Source: a virus. From it: DNA of 36,228 nt. Where the stretch lies: the IMG/VR virus record IMGVR_UViG_3300028275_000422, positions 1 to 36,228 of that record. One strand, given 5' to 3'. The translations under genes and the position numbers were made by a program. This document shows, piece by piece, positions 6,129-14,561 of this stretch. The notes under the pieces are model-generated. The model saw only the letters and a program-made list of their open reading frames with translations, was not told where the DNA came from and searched no databases. Every line of letters starts with the position of its first letter. The stretch's first letter is position 1.

Positions 6129-9100
6129 CTATTTGGGTTTTTTCTGTGCTGCTTTGACTTTTTTATCAATATGAGGATTGCCTGTAGGAGGCATTGCCTT
6201 TGCACTCTCAGGATCTAGACGATTAAATCTATTAGCAACTTTTTTACCATCAACCAAATCTGAATGCATACCATTAACCATTTCTGGTGGTTTTTCTACT
6301 GGGAATCCTAATGGTGCTGGTTTTCCATCATAATACCCAGGAATTTTACCTAATACTTCTTCTGGAGATTTGAGTTTTTTTCTTTCTGAAATTAGTTGTC
6401 CTTTTGGTTCATAATGTGCCAGTCTAACAGGAGGTCCAGATGGAGTTGGTCCAGTATAAGGTCTTTGACCAGGATGTAATGGCTCTCCAGGAGCCCAAAC
6501 AGGAGCGATTGGTGTTGTTTGAGATGGTTTTGCATCTTTTATAGATGGCCAATTTTGAGCGATTTGAGTATCTTGATCCGAAGTAATTTCAACACCAGGT
6601 GTTTCACTACTTTCTCCAGGAGGAACTGCACCAGTTCCTGGAAATTCTGGTCCTAGAATTTTTTCAAGATATTCATCAGAAGCTTCAAGCATTTCTTTAA
6701 GTTTTTGTTGTTTTTCTTGCGGTGAAAGATTTGACAGGTTTGGTTCAGTGCGAATAAATACAGTTGCTTCTGGACTATCAAGAGAAACAAAAACATTCAT
6801 AGGTGCTCTTCTTTGAAAACTTATATTTGAGATTCCATAAGTAGCAGCACCACTAAACTGGAGATAAATTTGTTTTCCAATATAAATGTAATCTGCTGCA
6901 GTCATGTACCCTAAACCAGCAGGAGGTTCAGTAGATAAACTCCAATACTTAGTTCCGCCAGAAATAGGTCCAGGAGGTCCTTGAATGTTAGCATTAGGAC
7001 CCCACCCAATAGTGCTTCTTAAAATATTATCCCAAAAGAATCTACCCATACTATACCAAGATGGTTGAATAGATTGAGGATCTCTATTAATTATTTGATT
7101 ATATGGAACATTAATATAAAAATCAAGTATATTTGAATATGAAGACGTCAGAGGATAATTACTTATTCCAGAAACTGATAAAGTTTTTCCGATAAATTGC
7201 TTTCCATCATACCCATGACCATCACTCGTAATATCATAAAAATAAAACTGAACATTTTTTCCTTGTGCTTCTTTTGGCAAACTAAAAGATTGTTTAGTTA
7301 ATGAAGTTGGTCCAGAAGAACTCATTACTGTTATTTCACCAAATTCTTCAGTATCAATATTATAGTAAATTAAAACTAAATCTGATGCTGGTGTTACTCC
7401 ACCATTTGAATTATTTCCTCTCAAACCAGTTATTGAAATACTATCAACAGTGGAAGTATCTACTGGATTTAAAGTTGCAACTCGAACAGTATTTGAATCT
7501 TTTCCATTAAATGCAAGATAATTACTGCCAACATTAAACCCACCATTAATACCACTTCCAGTTCCACTATTAGAAATACGAGTGCTTGGGAGTTGACCAT
7601 AACTACCATAAGAATCACCCTGACCCAAGCTATAATAGATACTAGAATCGCCACCAGATAATGAAGTCAAGTCAGTGTCACCGGTAGCAGGAAGTGTTGT
7701 AGAAAAAACTCCCGAAGATGTCATTCCTTCTTGAACAACTTTACCTTCCATGTAATGTTTTTTATGTTTAGAAATATCTTTTTTCCAATTAATTTTTGAC
7801 TCCTCTTTTACTTTAAATTTCTTGGTCTTAGACTTTTCTACTTTTGCATCAATCTCTGGATTTTCTGTGGAGGGCATAAAATCAGCACTTTGAGGATCCA
7901 ACTTATTATAGTAATCAGCACGATCTCCAAATTTAGGATGCCATCCATTAATCATCTCAGGTGGTGGATCATTTGGATATCCTTTCTTTGCTGGTTTGTC
8001 TGGATAATCAATTTCTTTTTTCAATCTTTTTGATACCTTTTTAAATAGAGGATCTTTATCTACTTGAGCAGTTTCTTGTTCACCGATATATTGGGAAAAA
8101 AGTTTCTTATCATATTCATCAGCAATTTTACAACTTAAATCGGATTGCAAGATACTTTCTTTTTTTCCATTTTCATCGACAAGAAATAGTAGAGTATCTC
8201 CCTTCAATTCTTCTTTACGAATAACTTTATATTCTTTTTTATTTTTACCATCAAAATTTCCATACATGATTGTATTATTTTTATCACGACTAGTTTCAGT
8301 CATCCACTCCCAAGCATGATCAGCAGCACCAAGATGATCTAATATTTCATTTTTCTTTTCTTGAGACGATCTTTCATTTTTAGCATAATCATACTTCCTC
8401 CAGATATTTGGTTCTGGTTTGAACTCTTTTGGAATATCAGGAGTCTTCATTAGATTTTCGCCAATAGATCTAGTTCTTGGTTTATGCTTAAACTTTATCT
8501 TTGGTTCTTCTGGAAGAACATAAGGTTTTTTAATGTTCTTGAGGATTGATCTTGTTGATTCCGAAATAAATTTTCCTTCAGGATCATATGAATTTGCTAG
8601 ACCATATGTTTTAGTCTTAGGGTTCCACTTTGCTCCAGTAACTGGATTTTTATTAGGTGTCCAAGGTTCTATTGGTTGAACCCCACCACCACTACCACCA
8701 CCACTAGGAAGTCCGGGAGTTCTTACCACAGTTCCTGGATTTGGTCTACGACCTCCTCTCGGTTGAACATTTCCAGTTCTTGCGCCTCTATCAGCAACAT
8801 CCTTTGGGAGGGCAGTTTGAGTACCTCCCCAATCAGGAAAAGTTATTCCAGAACCTCTAGGAATTCTAACTGGTATAAGTGTTCTATTATCTGGAGCGTT
8901 TTTGCCCATACTACCAGAAGATCTTCCACCTTTTGAATAATCTCCAGCAACATTTTTATCACCAACCCAAACCCTATCTGGAACTAATCCAGTCTTTGTT
9001 GTTTTAAATCCATCATTTTTAATCTTGCCAGCAGCATCTTTACTTGTACCATGCCACTTTGTATCTATTCGAATACCTTTATTGGTTTTTGGTTTTGTTG

Positions 9101-9836
9101 AATCTTTTTTTGGAGGTTCTTTATCTGGATAGGGTCCATAAAGTTCATCTTCTTTTTTCTTTTTCTTTTTATCTTTATCCTTAGCAGATCCAGGAACAAG
9201 ATTAGGATCAAAACCACCCAGTCCAGGAGGAATTCTGTTTAGAATTTCTCTCGCCAATTCTTTAGCTGCATCTATCATGTCTCCAAGATACCTTCCCCAT
9301 TGATCTGCAGGATTTGAAGGTGGTCCAGGATAAAAAGCTCTGTATTGTTGCGTATTTCCATTTAAATATTGATCTCTATACCACTGTGCCTGAGCAAGTG
9401 TTAATTGACCATAACTATTAAGACTAGACCCATTCCAATTACCTATTCTACCGGTAATGGATCCAAGATTAACCATTCGCCTATCAGACTGTCTTACATA
9501 TCCAATAGTCGTAAAATTTCCCCACGCATACCACATACTCATCATTGGACCTAAGATATAGGAAGTATCGCCTGGAGGTTCAATAGTTAAGATACTTCCA
9601 TCCTCAGCAAACAACCCAGAAGTGTCTCTACCATTTTTAGTTGGATCGTCTTGAGTTAAATCTAAGGGAGCATTGATATTTTGCCCTACTATCTCATTTC
9701 TTTCAGGCTCTACAACATATATCCCTGCAGTATTATTCGTAGGAATTTCACTAAGCAACTGAAGTTTTTCATCAATCTGAGTTGATTTCAGATGACGAAT
9801 TGCTTTCTTAAAAGTATTTTTGCTCCTCTTACTCAT
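6129..9836 (-). CDS. Large (1235-aa) presumed virion protein with ART-like segment and internal duplication
   Basis: A multi-domain protein with Pro-, Gly- and Lys-rich linkers. Residues 1-205 form an N-terminal domain. A Lys-rich linker (about 222-257) is followed by a segment with H262-G-T, a VWVG strand and Tyr300, then IPVRIP, which recalls the ADP-ribosyltransferase/PARP-type fold. About 725-900 is Gly/Ser-rich beta structure, and a short collagen-like GPPGP lies near 960-970. Two related 60-70-residue modules (about 610-672 and 1163-1235; PPEM-NG-H, N-LDP-SA, MP-T-NP-ID-KV) frame the second half. Large proteins of this style in cyanomyoviruses are virion or tail-fibre associated (recollection). 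It starts six bases after the oxygenase stop with AGAGGAAT as RBS. Function not proven. Confidence 0.7.
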   Translation of the reverse strand: MSKRSKNTFKKAIRHLKSTQIDEKLQLLSEIPTNNTAGIYVVEPERNEIVGQNINAPLDLTQDDPTKNGRDTSGLFAEDGSILTIEPPGDTSYILGPMMSMWYAWGNFTTIGYVRQSDRRMVNLGSITGRIGNWNGSSLNSYGQLTLAQAQWYRDQYLNGNTQQYRAFYPGPPSNPADQWGRYLGDMIDAAKELAREILNRIPPGLGGFDPNLVPGSAKDKDKKKKKKEDELYGPYPDKEPPKKDSTKPKTNKGIRIDTKWHGTSKDAAGKIKNDGFKTTKTGLVPDRVWVGDKNVAGDYSKGGRSSGSMGKNAPDNRTLIPVRIPRGSGITFPDWGGTQTALPKDVADRGARTGNVQPRGGRRPNPGTVVRTPGLPSGGGSGGGVQPIEPWTPNKNPVTGAKWNPKTKTYGLANSYDPEGKFISESTRSILKNIKKPYVLPEEPKIKFKHKPRTRSIGENLMKTPDIPKEFKPEPNIWRKYDYAKNERSSQEKKNEILDHLGAADHAWEWMTETSRDKNNTIMYGNFDGKNKKEYKVIRKEELKGDTLLFLVDENGKKESILQSDLSCKIADEYDKKLFSQYIGEQETAQVDKDPLFKKVSKRLKKEIDYPDKPAKKGYPNDPPPEMINGWHPKFGDRADYYNKLDPQSADFMPSTENPEIDAKVEKSKTKKFKVKEESKINWKKDISKHKKHYMEGKVVQEGMTSSGVFSTTLPATGDTDLTSLSGGDSSIYYSLGQGDSYGSYGQLPSTRISNSGTGSGINGGFNVGSNYLAFNGKDSNTVRVATLNPVDTSTVDSISITGLRGNNSNGGVTPASDLVLIYYNIDTEEFGEITVMSSSGPTSLTKQSFSLPKEAQGKNVQFYFYDITSDGHGYDGKQFIGKTLSVSGISNYPLTSSYSNILDFYINVPYNQIINRDPQSIQPSWYSMGRFFWDNILRSTIGWGPNANIQGPPGPISGGTKYWSLSTEPPAGLGYMTAADYIYIGKQIYLQFSGAATYGISNISFQRRAPMNVFVSLDSPEATVFIRTEPNLSNLSPQEKQQKLKEMLEASDEYLEKILGPEFPGTGAVPPGESSETPGVEITSDQDTQIAQNWPSIKDAKPSQTTPIAPVWAPGEPLHPGQRPYTGPTPSGPPVRLAHYEPKGQLISERKKLKSPEEVLGKIPGYYDGKPAPLGFPVEKPPEMVNGMHSDLVDGKKVANRFNRLDPESAKAMPPTGNPHIDKKVKAAQKKPK

Positions 9837-9842
9837 TAACTA

Positions 9843-10385
9843 TTATTCCTCTATTGGAGTATTTATTATTATACTTGCATCAGAATATTCTACACAACCC
9901 TCTGGCCATCCAACAACAGTTATTCTATTATGAGTTGCATTTGAGTTTACAACTTCTATACCGTGCCAAACTGCAGGATTAATCCAAACAAATCTATTTG
10001 GTTTTGGTTCTATTTTTTCTACACTACAATTTTTAAATTTCAAGTACCCATCCCAAGAAGAGTTCCAAGATGGATGTAAGTAATAAACAAATCCACCAAA
10101 CTCACTATGATAACCACCATTATCAGAGGAAGATTCTCTATCAATTCCAGAAGGAAGAGAATTTATATAAGACCACATATCAATAGTATGTTCCCAATGA
10201 TCCTGCCAAATATTAATGGATTTCAATTTTTCCTTTATCCAGGAAATTGTTTGAAAATATATTTCACTTCTACCCTCAACAAACTCCCCAGTGTGAAGAT
10301 AGTCATTGATATTATTTTGAATGATGTTCCATTTTTGATTATCTAAAAAATTATCAATAACTACTACGGCAGTTCTTGTTTTCAT
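9843..10385 (-). CDS. 2OG-Fe(II) oxygenase-like protein
   Basis: A 180-aa protein with a double-stranded beta-helix oxygenase pattern: candidate iron ligands H93-x-E95 (YHSEFGGF) and H141 (AVWHGIEVV), and R154 (HNRITVVGW) to bind 2-oxoglutarate. The WDGYLKFKN strand between them fits the fold. HxE instead of HxD is less common but known. Such oxygenases are abundant in cyanophages, with substrates mostly unknown; directly upstream of the large virion protein it might hydroxylate a phage protein (inference). Confidence 0.75.
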   Translation of the reverse strand: MKTRTAVVVIDNFLDNQKWNIIQNNINDYLHTGEFVEGRSEIYFQTISWIKEKLKSINIWQDHWEHTIDMWSYINSLPSGIDRESSSDNGGYHSEFGGFVYYLHPSWNSSWDGYLKFKNCSVEKIEPKPNRFVWINPAVWHGIEVVNSNATHNRITVVGWPEGCVEYSDASIIINTPIEE

Positions 10386-10390
10386 ATATT

Positions 10391-10411
10391 ATTACTTTTT
10401 AGATATTTATT
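10391..10411 (-). promoter_or_regulatory. Late-like promoter and shared leader motif of the oxygenase gene
   Basis: AATAAATA (10411-10404), one base off the late consensus, is followed by TCTAAAAAGTAAT. Nearly the same 20-base string precedes the 180-aa gene at 14322, suggesting an extended late promoter or leader element. Confidence 0.45.
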
Positions 10412-10461
10412 TTACATCATCTTCCTAAATACTTCCAGTGTTTATCTACAATAATAAGAAA

Positions 10462-10926
10462 ATGAAAAGACTTCTATTAGCCTTTTCGTTATTCTTCGCA
10501 ATCCCAGTTAATGCTGCTGAAATTACATCTAAAATCACTGATTCCGTTCAATTGAAAGTTGATGGTGCTGCTGTTCAATCAACCCGAATTGGTGCTTCCT
10601 ATTCAGCGTCAGGAACCAATATCCAAGCAACATCCTTTGGGGGTGTTGGTGGTGCTGGAACCTACGACATTAATACTCCAGGTCAAGCATTTAGTTTTTC
10701 AGAAAGTATCATTGATGCAGATACTCCCGTTCTTAACCAAACGGTTACTAACCAAGGAACAATTACATCACCAAATCTTTATGGAGATAGTGTAACTCAA
10801 GTTGGTGGTGAGAAAGGAACTCTTGCAGGTACTCTTTCCCCAACTGGTGTTCCTACTGTTACTGCTGGTGGTGCTGGTACAAGTGCTACTGCTCAAAGAT
10901 CCATCGAATTAAGCGTATTCAAATGA
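10462..10926 (+). CDS. Exported phage protein, unknown function (tandem paralogue 1)
   Basis: The start at the ATG at 10462 gives a typical signal peptide (MKRLLLAFSLFFAIPVNA, cleavage before AE); an in-frame GTG at 10438 is less likely. The mature part (about 136 aa) is Thr/Ser/Gly-rich and probably beta-structured. It shares spaced motifs with the next gene: SYSASGTNI, GQAFSFSES and a C-terminal ELSVFK. First gene of the only plus-strand group in the window; no clear promoter is visible in 10412-10461. Likely periplasmic, outer-membrane or virion-associated. Confidence 0.75.
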   Translation: MKRLLLAFSLFFAIPVNAAEITSKITDSVQLKVDGAAVQSTRIGASYSASGTNIQATSFGGVGGAGTYDINTPGQAFSFSESIIDADTPVLNQTVTNQGTITSPNLYGDSVTQVGGEKGTLAGTLSPTGVPTVTAGGAGTSATAQRSIELSVFK

Positions 10927-11288
10927 GACATTTAACTCCCGCTTTGCTTTTAGCAACGGGAGTCATTTGTACTCCCGTTTATGCTGAGAGTGTTGTACCC
11001 AATTTTACTAGAGGTACAATTAATGCAACAACAGAATCTACAACAAAAATTGTAGAAGCAATCCGCCAAGTTGAATATACTACTGGCGAATCATATACTG
11101 TAACTGGAACTAATATTAACATTCCTGGCGTTCCTCAAAGGGGTGCTGGTTATTCTGTGATGACTCAAGGTGCTCCATTCCAGTTCAGTGAAACCTATCT
11201 CGGTCCTGGAGTGGCAAAAGAAACATGGATAGATCGCACCACAGAAACCCAATCAACCACTACATCAATCTCTGTCTTTACACAATAA
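10923..11288 (+). CDS. Exported phage protein, unknown function (tandem paralogue 2)
   Basis: A 121-aa protein with a signal peptide (MRHLTPALLLATGVICTPVYA, 21 residues in all, cleavage before ESV). The motifs SYTVTGTNI, GAPFQFSET and terminal SISVFTQ match those of the preceding gene in order, so the two are diverged tandem duplicates. Its ATG overlaps the previous stop (ATGA). Function unknown. Confidence 0.75.
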   Translation: MRHLTPALLLATGVICTPVYAESVVPNFTRGTINATTESTTKIVEAIRQVEYTTGESYTVTGTNINIPGVPQRGAGYSVMTQGAPFQFSETYLGPGVAKETWIDRTTETQSTTTSISVFTQ

Positions 11289-11809
11289 TATCAACAGGGA
11301 CTGCATTTGCTCAAAGTACTCCTGCACCTAGTAATACAAACATTGCTGGACCAAGTGCAAGTGCTACAGGGAATGTAACTAACCAAGCGGTTCAAGTTCT
11401 TCAAGGACCTTATGCACTCAATACTTATGGTGGTGGAGTAAGTTGTCAGGGGGCAACTTTTTCAGTATCTCCATTTGCCATGAGTAGTAACAACAATAGC
11501 GATGACCCAGAATCCTTTGCATCACGCAATGGAAACTGGGGTATTTCTGCCGGTCTCAATATTCCATTAGATAATAATTTAATGAACTTGTGTAAGAAAA
11601 GAGCAGAAACTGAAATTGCTAGACAACAAGCAGAAACCGACAAAGCAAGATTAGATTTTGAACTTGTAAGATTATTGAAATGTGGTGAAGCATATAAGAA
11701 TGGAGTGATGTTCCATCCAGATAGTCCTTACTTCAAAGTTTGTGCAGATGTTGTTGTGAAGTACCCAAAAGTTGAGGATGTAGTCAATGGAACCAATACA
11801 ACTAATTGA
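11225..11809 (+). CDS. Exported coiled-coil phage protein, unknown function
   Basis: A frame of 194 aa. A signal-like hydrophobic stretch ends TGTAFAQS (about residues 17-31). It is followed by a Gly/Ser-rich domain, then a helical, charged segment (about 120-150, alternating K/E/R/A/Q) and four cysteines that could pair in the periplasm. The ATG at 11225 has GGAG upstream but lies 64 bases inside the previous gene; a non-ATG start nearer the signal peptide cannot be excluded. Its stop overlaps the next start by 23 bases. Confidence 0.65.
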   Translation: MDRSHHRNPINHYINLCLYTIISTGTAFAQSTPAPSNTNIAGPSASATGNVTNQAVQVLQGPYALNTYGGGVSCQGATFSVSPFAMSSNNNSDDPESFASRNGNWGISAGLNIPLDNNLMNLCKKRAETEIARQQAETDKARLDFELVRLLKCGEAYKNGVMFHPDSPYFKVCADVVVKYPKVEDVVNGTNTTN

Positions 11810-12671
11810 TAATCCAAATCTAAGACCAATAATCGGAAATAATCCGATTAACATACCAAATGCAAACATCAATAGAATATCTGGTCCGTCTGTAATTTCA
11901 ACTATAGAGAGACCCAATGTTCGTGCTGTAGAACAACCTGTAGTGCGTGGTCTTGAAGTTCCTGTAATTGATGTTCCAAATACTGCGATTAAATATCCAG
12001 TTATTAATGTTCCAACTCAAGCAGAGTTTGATGCTGCTGTAAAAGCAGAGAGAGAAAAACAAGCAGCAGAAGAGCAACAAAAAACAAGGGGACTACCTGA
12101 CACTACCCCCCCTCCTCAACTGCCTCAGGTTACTCAAACCCCCCTCACTCAAACTCCTGTACCTACTCCAGTTGCAGAAGTTCCAGCAGATAAACCTCAA
12201 CCAACCTTTACTGTCGGTGGAATCGATATTAATTTACCTGACCCTTCTCTTGTTGCTACGGCTGGTGCTGTCGCAGTAGTCACAACTGCTGCTACAATGG
12301 CATCCACAGCAGTTTTAAATGTATTGAAGAATGCTGCTGAACCATTTATCAAAGAAGCAACAAAGAATAAGTTTAAAATTAAAATCAAACAAGTTAAACC
12401 TGTTCTCCATTATGTGATGGCAGAAGCAGGTCATATTGATATTTTTGAATACTCAGCAGAAGGAACAAGATTAGTTGCTCAAGTTGATAATGTTGAACAG
12501 TACATTAGAGACCAAATAGAGCAAAACACACTTTACGAAATTGAAAATAAAGTAATCATTGATGAACCAATAAAAGATAAGTTCACAAAAGAAGGACAAG
12601 AAAGATTCAAACCTCTCTATGCCCCTCCTAAAAAGATTGCTAAAAAATTATCTGCTCGCTTGTCTTTTTGA
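11787..12671 (+). CDS. Proline-rich membrane-anchored phage protein
   Basis: A 294-aa protein. The N-terminal third is rich in Asn, Pro, Ile and Val (repeated IPVIDVP-like strings). A short charged coil (about 72-92) and a Pro/Gln/Thr linker (about 93-140) follow. An Ala/Val/Thr-rich hydrophobic segment (about 155-183) suits a membrane helix, and the C-terminal domain is basic (about 190-294). I recall similar proteins in cyanomyoviruses annotated as structural, without defined function. GAGG precedes the start. Its last 24 bases overlap the convergent nuclease gene. Confidence 0.7.
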   Translation: MEPIQLIDNPNLRPIIGNNPINIPNANINRISGPSVISTIERPNVRAVEQPVVRGLEVPVIDVPNTAIKYPVINVPTQAEFDAAVKAEREKQAAEEQQKTRGLPDTTPPPQLPQVTQTPLTQTPVPTPVAEVPADKPQPTFTVGGIDINLPDPSLVATAGAVAVVTTAATMASTAVLNVLKNAAEPFIKEATKNKFKIKIKQVKPVLHYVMAEAGHIDIFEYSAEGTRLVAQVDNVEQYIRDQIEQNTLYEIENKVIIDEPIKDKFTKEGQERFKPLYAPPKKIAKKLSARLSF

Positions 12672-13088
12672 TTCCAATAGAGAAAAATCTTTCTTTTTAG
12701 TTCCACCATCATATTCCCAAGCATATCCTTCATCAATCATCATTTGATTAACTGATTTCTTTTTATTGACTGCGGATACTTCAGCATCTCCAATAAACAA
12801 ATGTCCCAGAATTCTTCCGTACTTTTCGGTAGAATCTGGGAGTTCTGTTTTAACAATAATATCAGTTTGTCCATCTAACTTTTTCTTGAGCCATTCTTTA
12901 ACTTCAAGACCAAGTGCTTTTTCTTTTGCATCAGTTGTTCTGCTCTCTGGGGTATCGACACCAGCAAGACGAATTCTTTTTTCTAAACTTATATCAAACC
13001 CTAAATCTATTGACGCATCTATTGTATCACCATCTACAACTTTTAAAACTGATTTAATCCTATAAATGTATGGGTCTTTATCTGCCAT
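12648..13088 (-). CDS. Staphylococcal nuclease-like (SNase/TNase) protein
   Basis: A 146-aa nuclease of the thermonuclease family. Motifs in order: VVDGDTI (Asp19/Asp21, calcium side), RIRLAGVDTPES (Arg40, Asp45, Glu48, catalytic), KYGRILG (Arg92, second catalytic arginine) and EGYAWEYDGG. No signal peptide, so it acts in the infected cell, perhaps on host DNA or RNA. It overlaps the plus-strand gene at its 3' end (24 bases, convergent) and follows the GIY-YIG gene by four bases. Confidence 0.88.
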   Translation of the reverse strand: MADKDPYIYRIKSVLKVVDGDTIDASIDLGFDISLEKRIRLAGVDTPESRTTDAKEKALGLEVKEWLKKKLDGQTDIIVKTELPDSTEKYGRILGHLFIGDAEVSAVNKKKSVNQMMIDEGYAWEYDGGTKKKDFSLLESKRQASR

Positions 13089-13092
13089 TTAT

Positions 13093-13683
13093 TTAATTTG
13101 ATTTACTCTTACTATATATTCTTCCCTGAACCCATCCACATTCAGGAACTTCATTACGACCAAAAAGTCTTTCAACTTCACCATCATTCCACCACTTTCT
13201 CCCAGTCATATAATTTTTTCTTTTGTCCTTGAATTCTTGGGAACGAACTGCTCCTTTCTTATTTTGTGGTAGTTTTTCTATATGTTCCTTTGTTTTTTTC
13301 TTACCAGATAAAGCATTACTTATGTTTTCTCTATGAGATTTTGAAGCAGTCTTACCATAAAAAGGGTGATTTATACCACTCATCCTCAAACTATGAGATT
13401 TCTTTTGTTCTTCACTAATAATCTTACCAGAAGTTCCCTCACCACCATCAGTAAGGTTTCTCAAAATCCCAGTCCCATTATCTTTTCTACCATAAACAGC
13501 AATCATATAAATTTCGTGTTTGATTGCCTCTTGTTCTGTTAGATTTCTTTTTAGATATATTATTCTATCTTTACTTGGTAAAGGTACAATTCTTTTTTTA
13601 ACATACAATCTAAACCCTTTACCTTTACCGATGTAATAAGGTGTTCCGTCTTCCCGCAAGTATGCGTAAGTATAATATTCCAT
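13093..13683 (-). CDS. GIY-YIG homing endonuclease with NUMOD3 repeats
   Basis: A 196-aa protein. The GIY-YIG-type core is Y6-A-Y, then YYIGKG (16-21), Arg25, catalytic-type Glu57 (HEIYMI) and N76. NUMOD3-like DNA-binding motifs follow (SEEQKKSHSLRM, KSHRENISNALSGKKK), with an aromatic C-terminal segment. This is the layout of T4 Seg-type free-standing homing endonucleases. It sits between two phage genes with an exact late promoter and an upstream terminator, and inverted repeats on its upstream side. Confidence 0.88.
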   Translation of the reverse strand: MEYYTYAYLREDGTPYYIGKGKGFRLYVKKRIVPLPSKDRIIYLKRNLTEQEAIKHEIYMIAVYGRKDNGTGILRNLTDGGEGTSGKIISEEQKKSHSLRMSGINHPFYGKTASKSHRENISNALSGKKKTKEHIEKLPQNKKGAVRSQEFKDKRKNYMTGRKWWNDGEVERLFGRNEVPECGWVQGRIYSKSKSN

Positions 13684-13705
13684 CTGCTTTGTTTGTGGTT
13701 ATAGT

Positions 13706-13713
13706 TATTTATA
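13706..13713 (-). promoter_or_regulatory. Late promoter of the GIY-YIG gene
   Basis: Exact TATAAATA on the minus strand, 23 bases before the ATG at 13683 and almost touching the U-tract of the preceding terminator. Confidence 0.75.
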
Positions 13714-13714
13714 C

Positions 13715-13738
13715 AAGAAAAGGAGCATTTCTGCTCCC
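13715..13738 (-). terminator. Intrinsic terminator upstream of the GIY-YIG gene
   Basis: GGAGCA/TGCTCC stem with a 4-base loop (13722-13737), followed by TTTTC on the minus strand. It ends the message of the 180-aa gene before the late promoter that restarts transcription. Confidence 0.85.
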
Positions 13739-13779
13739 AATCCTTTGCTTGAATAACCACAAACAAGCACTAATATTTA

Positions 13780-14322
13780 TCATCCAAGAATAGAATCTCT
13801 CCACTCTTCACTCATATTCACCATAATTGCTTCTGCTGCTTCTGGTGTTTCAGCATATCCTTCATCAAGTAAGTGTGAGAGGATGATGTCGTAGAGGTCA
13901 TATTGGTCAGAAAGTCCCTGCCTCTCAGCAGCATTTGACATTCTTCTTCTCATATCCTCTCTTTTTCTTTTTTTAATTTCTTCTGGACTTATCTTAGATG
14001 CTTTTTTTTCTTGTTGAGATTGATAATATTTCCCGTGAAAACCCGAACCTCCAATACTTCTTGCAGTGGGTTTTCCTTTACCTCTCCTTTGTTTATGTGC
14101 TTGCTGCCTATTTTGATTTACACTCGTATCACCGGATCTAACAATCATATCCAATCGTCTTCTGTTTTTTGGACTTAATCTATCAATATGTCTTTTGTCA
14201 CGAACATTCATTTTCTTCCAATCATCCATAGTATCATCAACTTTTGCTTCATCAAGTTGCTGTTGATTTTCAACAACTTCCATATATGCTTCTTGAAGAC
14301 TACGAAAATCTTGTGCGTCCAT
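13780..14322 (-). CDS. Conserved cyanophage protein, possibly virion-associated
   Basis: A 180-aa, charged protein: a helical N-terminus (DFRSLQEAYMEVVENQQQ), a basic low-complexity middle (about 75-125) and a well-ordered acidic C-terminal tail (YDLYDIILSHLLDEGYAE, then AEAIMVNMSEEW). I have seen this head and tail shared by several proteins of a single cyanomyovirus, suggesting a common assembly or processing module (recollection). Late-like promoter upstream, terminator downstream. Confidence 0.7.
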   Translation of the reverse strand: MDAQDFRSLQEAYMEVVENQQQLDEAKVDDTMDDWKKMNVRDKRHIDRLSPKNRRRLDMIVRSGDTSVNQNRQQAHKQRRGKGKPTARSIGGSGFHGKYYQSQQEKKASKISPEEIKKRKREDMRRRMSNAAERQGLSDQYDLYDIILSHLLDEGYAETPEAAEAIMVNMSEEWRDSILG

Positions 14323-14330
14323 TTTTATGA

Positions 14331-14350
14331 ATACTTTTTAGGTATTTATT
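14331..14350 (-). promoter_or_regulatory. Late-like promoter and shared leader motif
   Basis: AATAAATA (14350-14343) then CCTAAAAAGTAT before the 180-aa gene; it closely matches the sequence upstream of the oxygenase gene (10411-10391). Confidence 0.45.
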
Positions 14351-14561
14351 AGAATGGCAACTTGAACTTCTCAGTATTTAGTTTAGGAATAGGTAGTTTC
14401 TCAAATGCTTTATTAACTTGATTCTCTACGACTTTACCAACAAACTCTTCTGGATTGTTGAGGATTGCTTCCGCTTTCTTATAAGTCACATAAGCACCGT
14501 AACAAAGTGCTCCACTAATTGCCAGACTCGTTGCTGACAGAATGATTGCTAGATTTTTCAT
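14349..14561 (-). CDS. Small single-pass membrane protein
   Basis: A 70-aa protein with a hydrophobic N-terminal helix (about residues 4-26) and a polar, Lys/Asn-rich helix after it. Its start lies 47 bases inside the 49-codon gene upstream in another frame. Probably an inner-membrane phage protein; function unknown. Confidence 0.65.
   Translation of the reverse strand: MKNLAIILSATSLAISGALCYGAYVTYKKAEAILNNPEEFVGKVVENQVNKAFEKLPIPKLNTEKFKLPF

Larger units (their letters stand above)
13689..13766. repeat. 14-bp inverted repeat flanking a terminator/late-promoter pair
   Basis: TTGTTTGTGGTTAT (13689-13702) and its exact complement (13753-13766) enclose the terminator and late box between the 180-aa gene and the GIY-YIG gene. 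With one bulge the arms extend by several bases. The transcript could fold into an outer stem around the terminator hairpin. Confidence 0.7.
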
